Origin: an uncultured Eubacterium sp.
GTDB lineage: Bacteria > Bacillota > Clostridia > Oscillospirales > Acutalibacteraceae
Assembly: GCA_945979635.1 (NCBI GenBank)
Contig: CAMFPZ010000052.1
Span: forward strand, 1 to 6,358
Direction: 5' to 3'
Length of the DNA: 6,358 nt
Shown here: piece by piece, positions 6,263-6,358 of the stretch
How positions within the stretch are numbered: position 1 is the stretch's first letter
Layout: every line of letters begins with the position of its first letter
The notes under the pieces: model-generated
Seen by the model: only the letters and a program-made list of their open reading frames with translations
What the model was told of the DNA's origin: nothing
Databases searched by the model: none
Program-made: the position numbers and the translations under genes

Positions 6263-6284
6263 CACTAAAAATTATCAAAGAGTC

Positions 6285-6289
6285 AGGAG
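6285..6289 (+). promoter_or_regulatory. Ribosome binding site of the aldolase gene
   Basis: AGGAG followed by 7 bases and ATG at 6297. It supports a true gene start despite the short visible reading frame. Confidence 0.8.
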
Positions 6290-6296
6290 AATCATA

Positions 6297-6358
6297 ATGC
6301 TTGTTAATATGCGTGATTTACTTTCCGACGCACAAAAAGGAAATTATGCAGTAGGCTC
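6297..6358 (+). CDS. fba: Class II fructose-1,6-bisphosphate aldolase, N-terminal fragment
   Basis: Only the first 20 codons and two bases of the next lie in the window. They read MLVNMRDLL, then SDAQKGNYAVG, a close match to the start of class II (zinc-dependent) fructose-bisphosphate aldolases, where the motif continues as YAVGSFN or YAVGAFN; the bases TC left at the edge fit Ser. The enzyme splits fructose 1,6-bisphosphate into glyceraldehyde 3-phosphate and dihydroxyacetone phosphate in glycolysis. AGGAG (6285-6289) lies 7 bases before the ATG. Tagatose-bisphosphate aldolases of the same superfamily start similarly and cannot be excluded from so short a piece. The start is 34 bases after the end of rnpB. 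Confidence 0.75.
   Translation, partial: MLVNMRDLLSDAQKGNYAVG

Overview
The window looks like the left end of a contig from a low-to-moderate GC Gram-positive anaerobe. A Clostridia member of the Ruminococcus/Oscillospiraceae type is my best guess. The reasons are the teichoic-acid-type genes, an LCP (LytR-CpsA-Psr) protein, strong GGAG ribosome binding sites, consensus sigma-A promoters and an A-type RNase P RNA. The taxon is inferred from gene style only. The first 45 bases are not genomic: they read as the P5 side of an Illumina Nextera library (end of P5, an 8-base index, then the Read 1 transposase adapter). Genomic sequence therefore starts at about base 46.

The minus strand carries five genes, read from right to left. 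First is an LCP ligase-type protein (4592-5794), behind its own promoter. Next is a promoter with consensus -35 and -10 boxes driving a two-gene unit: a cytosolic GH20 beta-N-acetylhexosaminidase (2918-4513) and, 2 bases on, a multi-pass membrane M28 metallopeptidase (1623-2915). This unit ends at a strong intrinsic terminator (1584-1618). A third promoter (1554-1582) starts immediately after the terminator and drives a CDP-glycerol glycerophosphotransferase family protein (411-1520) and glycerol-3-phosphate cytidylyltransferase tagD (46-408), which is cut off by the contig end.

The plus strand begins at about 5877 with a promoter divergent from that of the LCP gene. It drives rnpB, the RNase P RNA (about 5914-6262). 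Only 34 bases later comes the start of a class II fructose-bisphosphate aldolase gene (6297 to the window edge), with no terminator visible between them.

Most of the genes point to the cell envelope. TagD makes CDP-glycerol, the glycerophosphotransferase uses it to build a poly(glycerol phosphate)-type polymer, and LCP proteins attach such polymers to peptidoglycan. The GH20 and M28 pair looks like a salvage unit for amino-sugar-containing glycans and peptides, because neither protein carries an export signal and the peptidase topology favours a cytosolic active site. I found no mobile element, CRISPR array, tRNA or clear new system. The most unusual items are the M28 peptidase whose fold is split by membrane helices, and the tight rnpB-aldolase junction.
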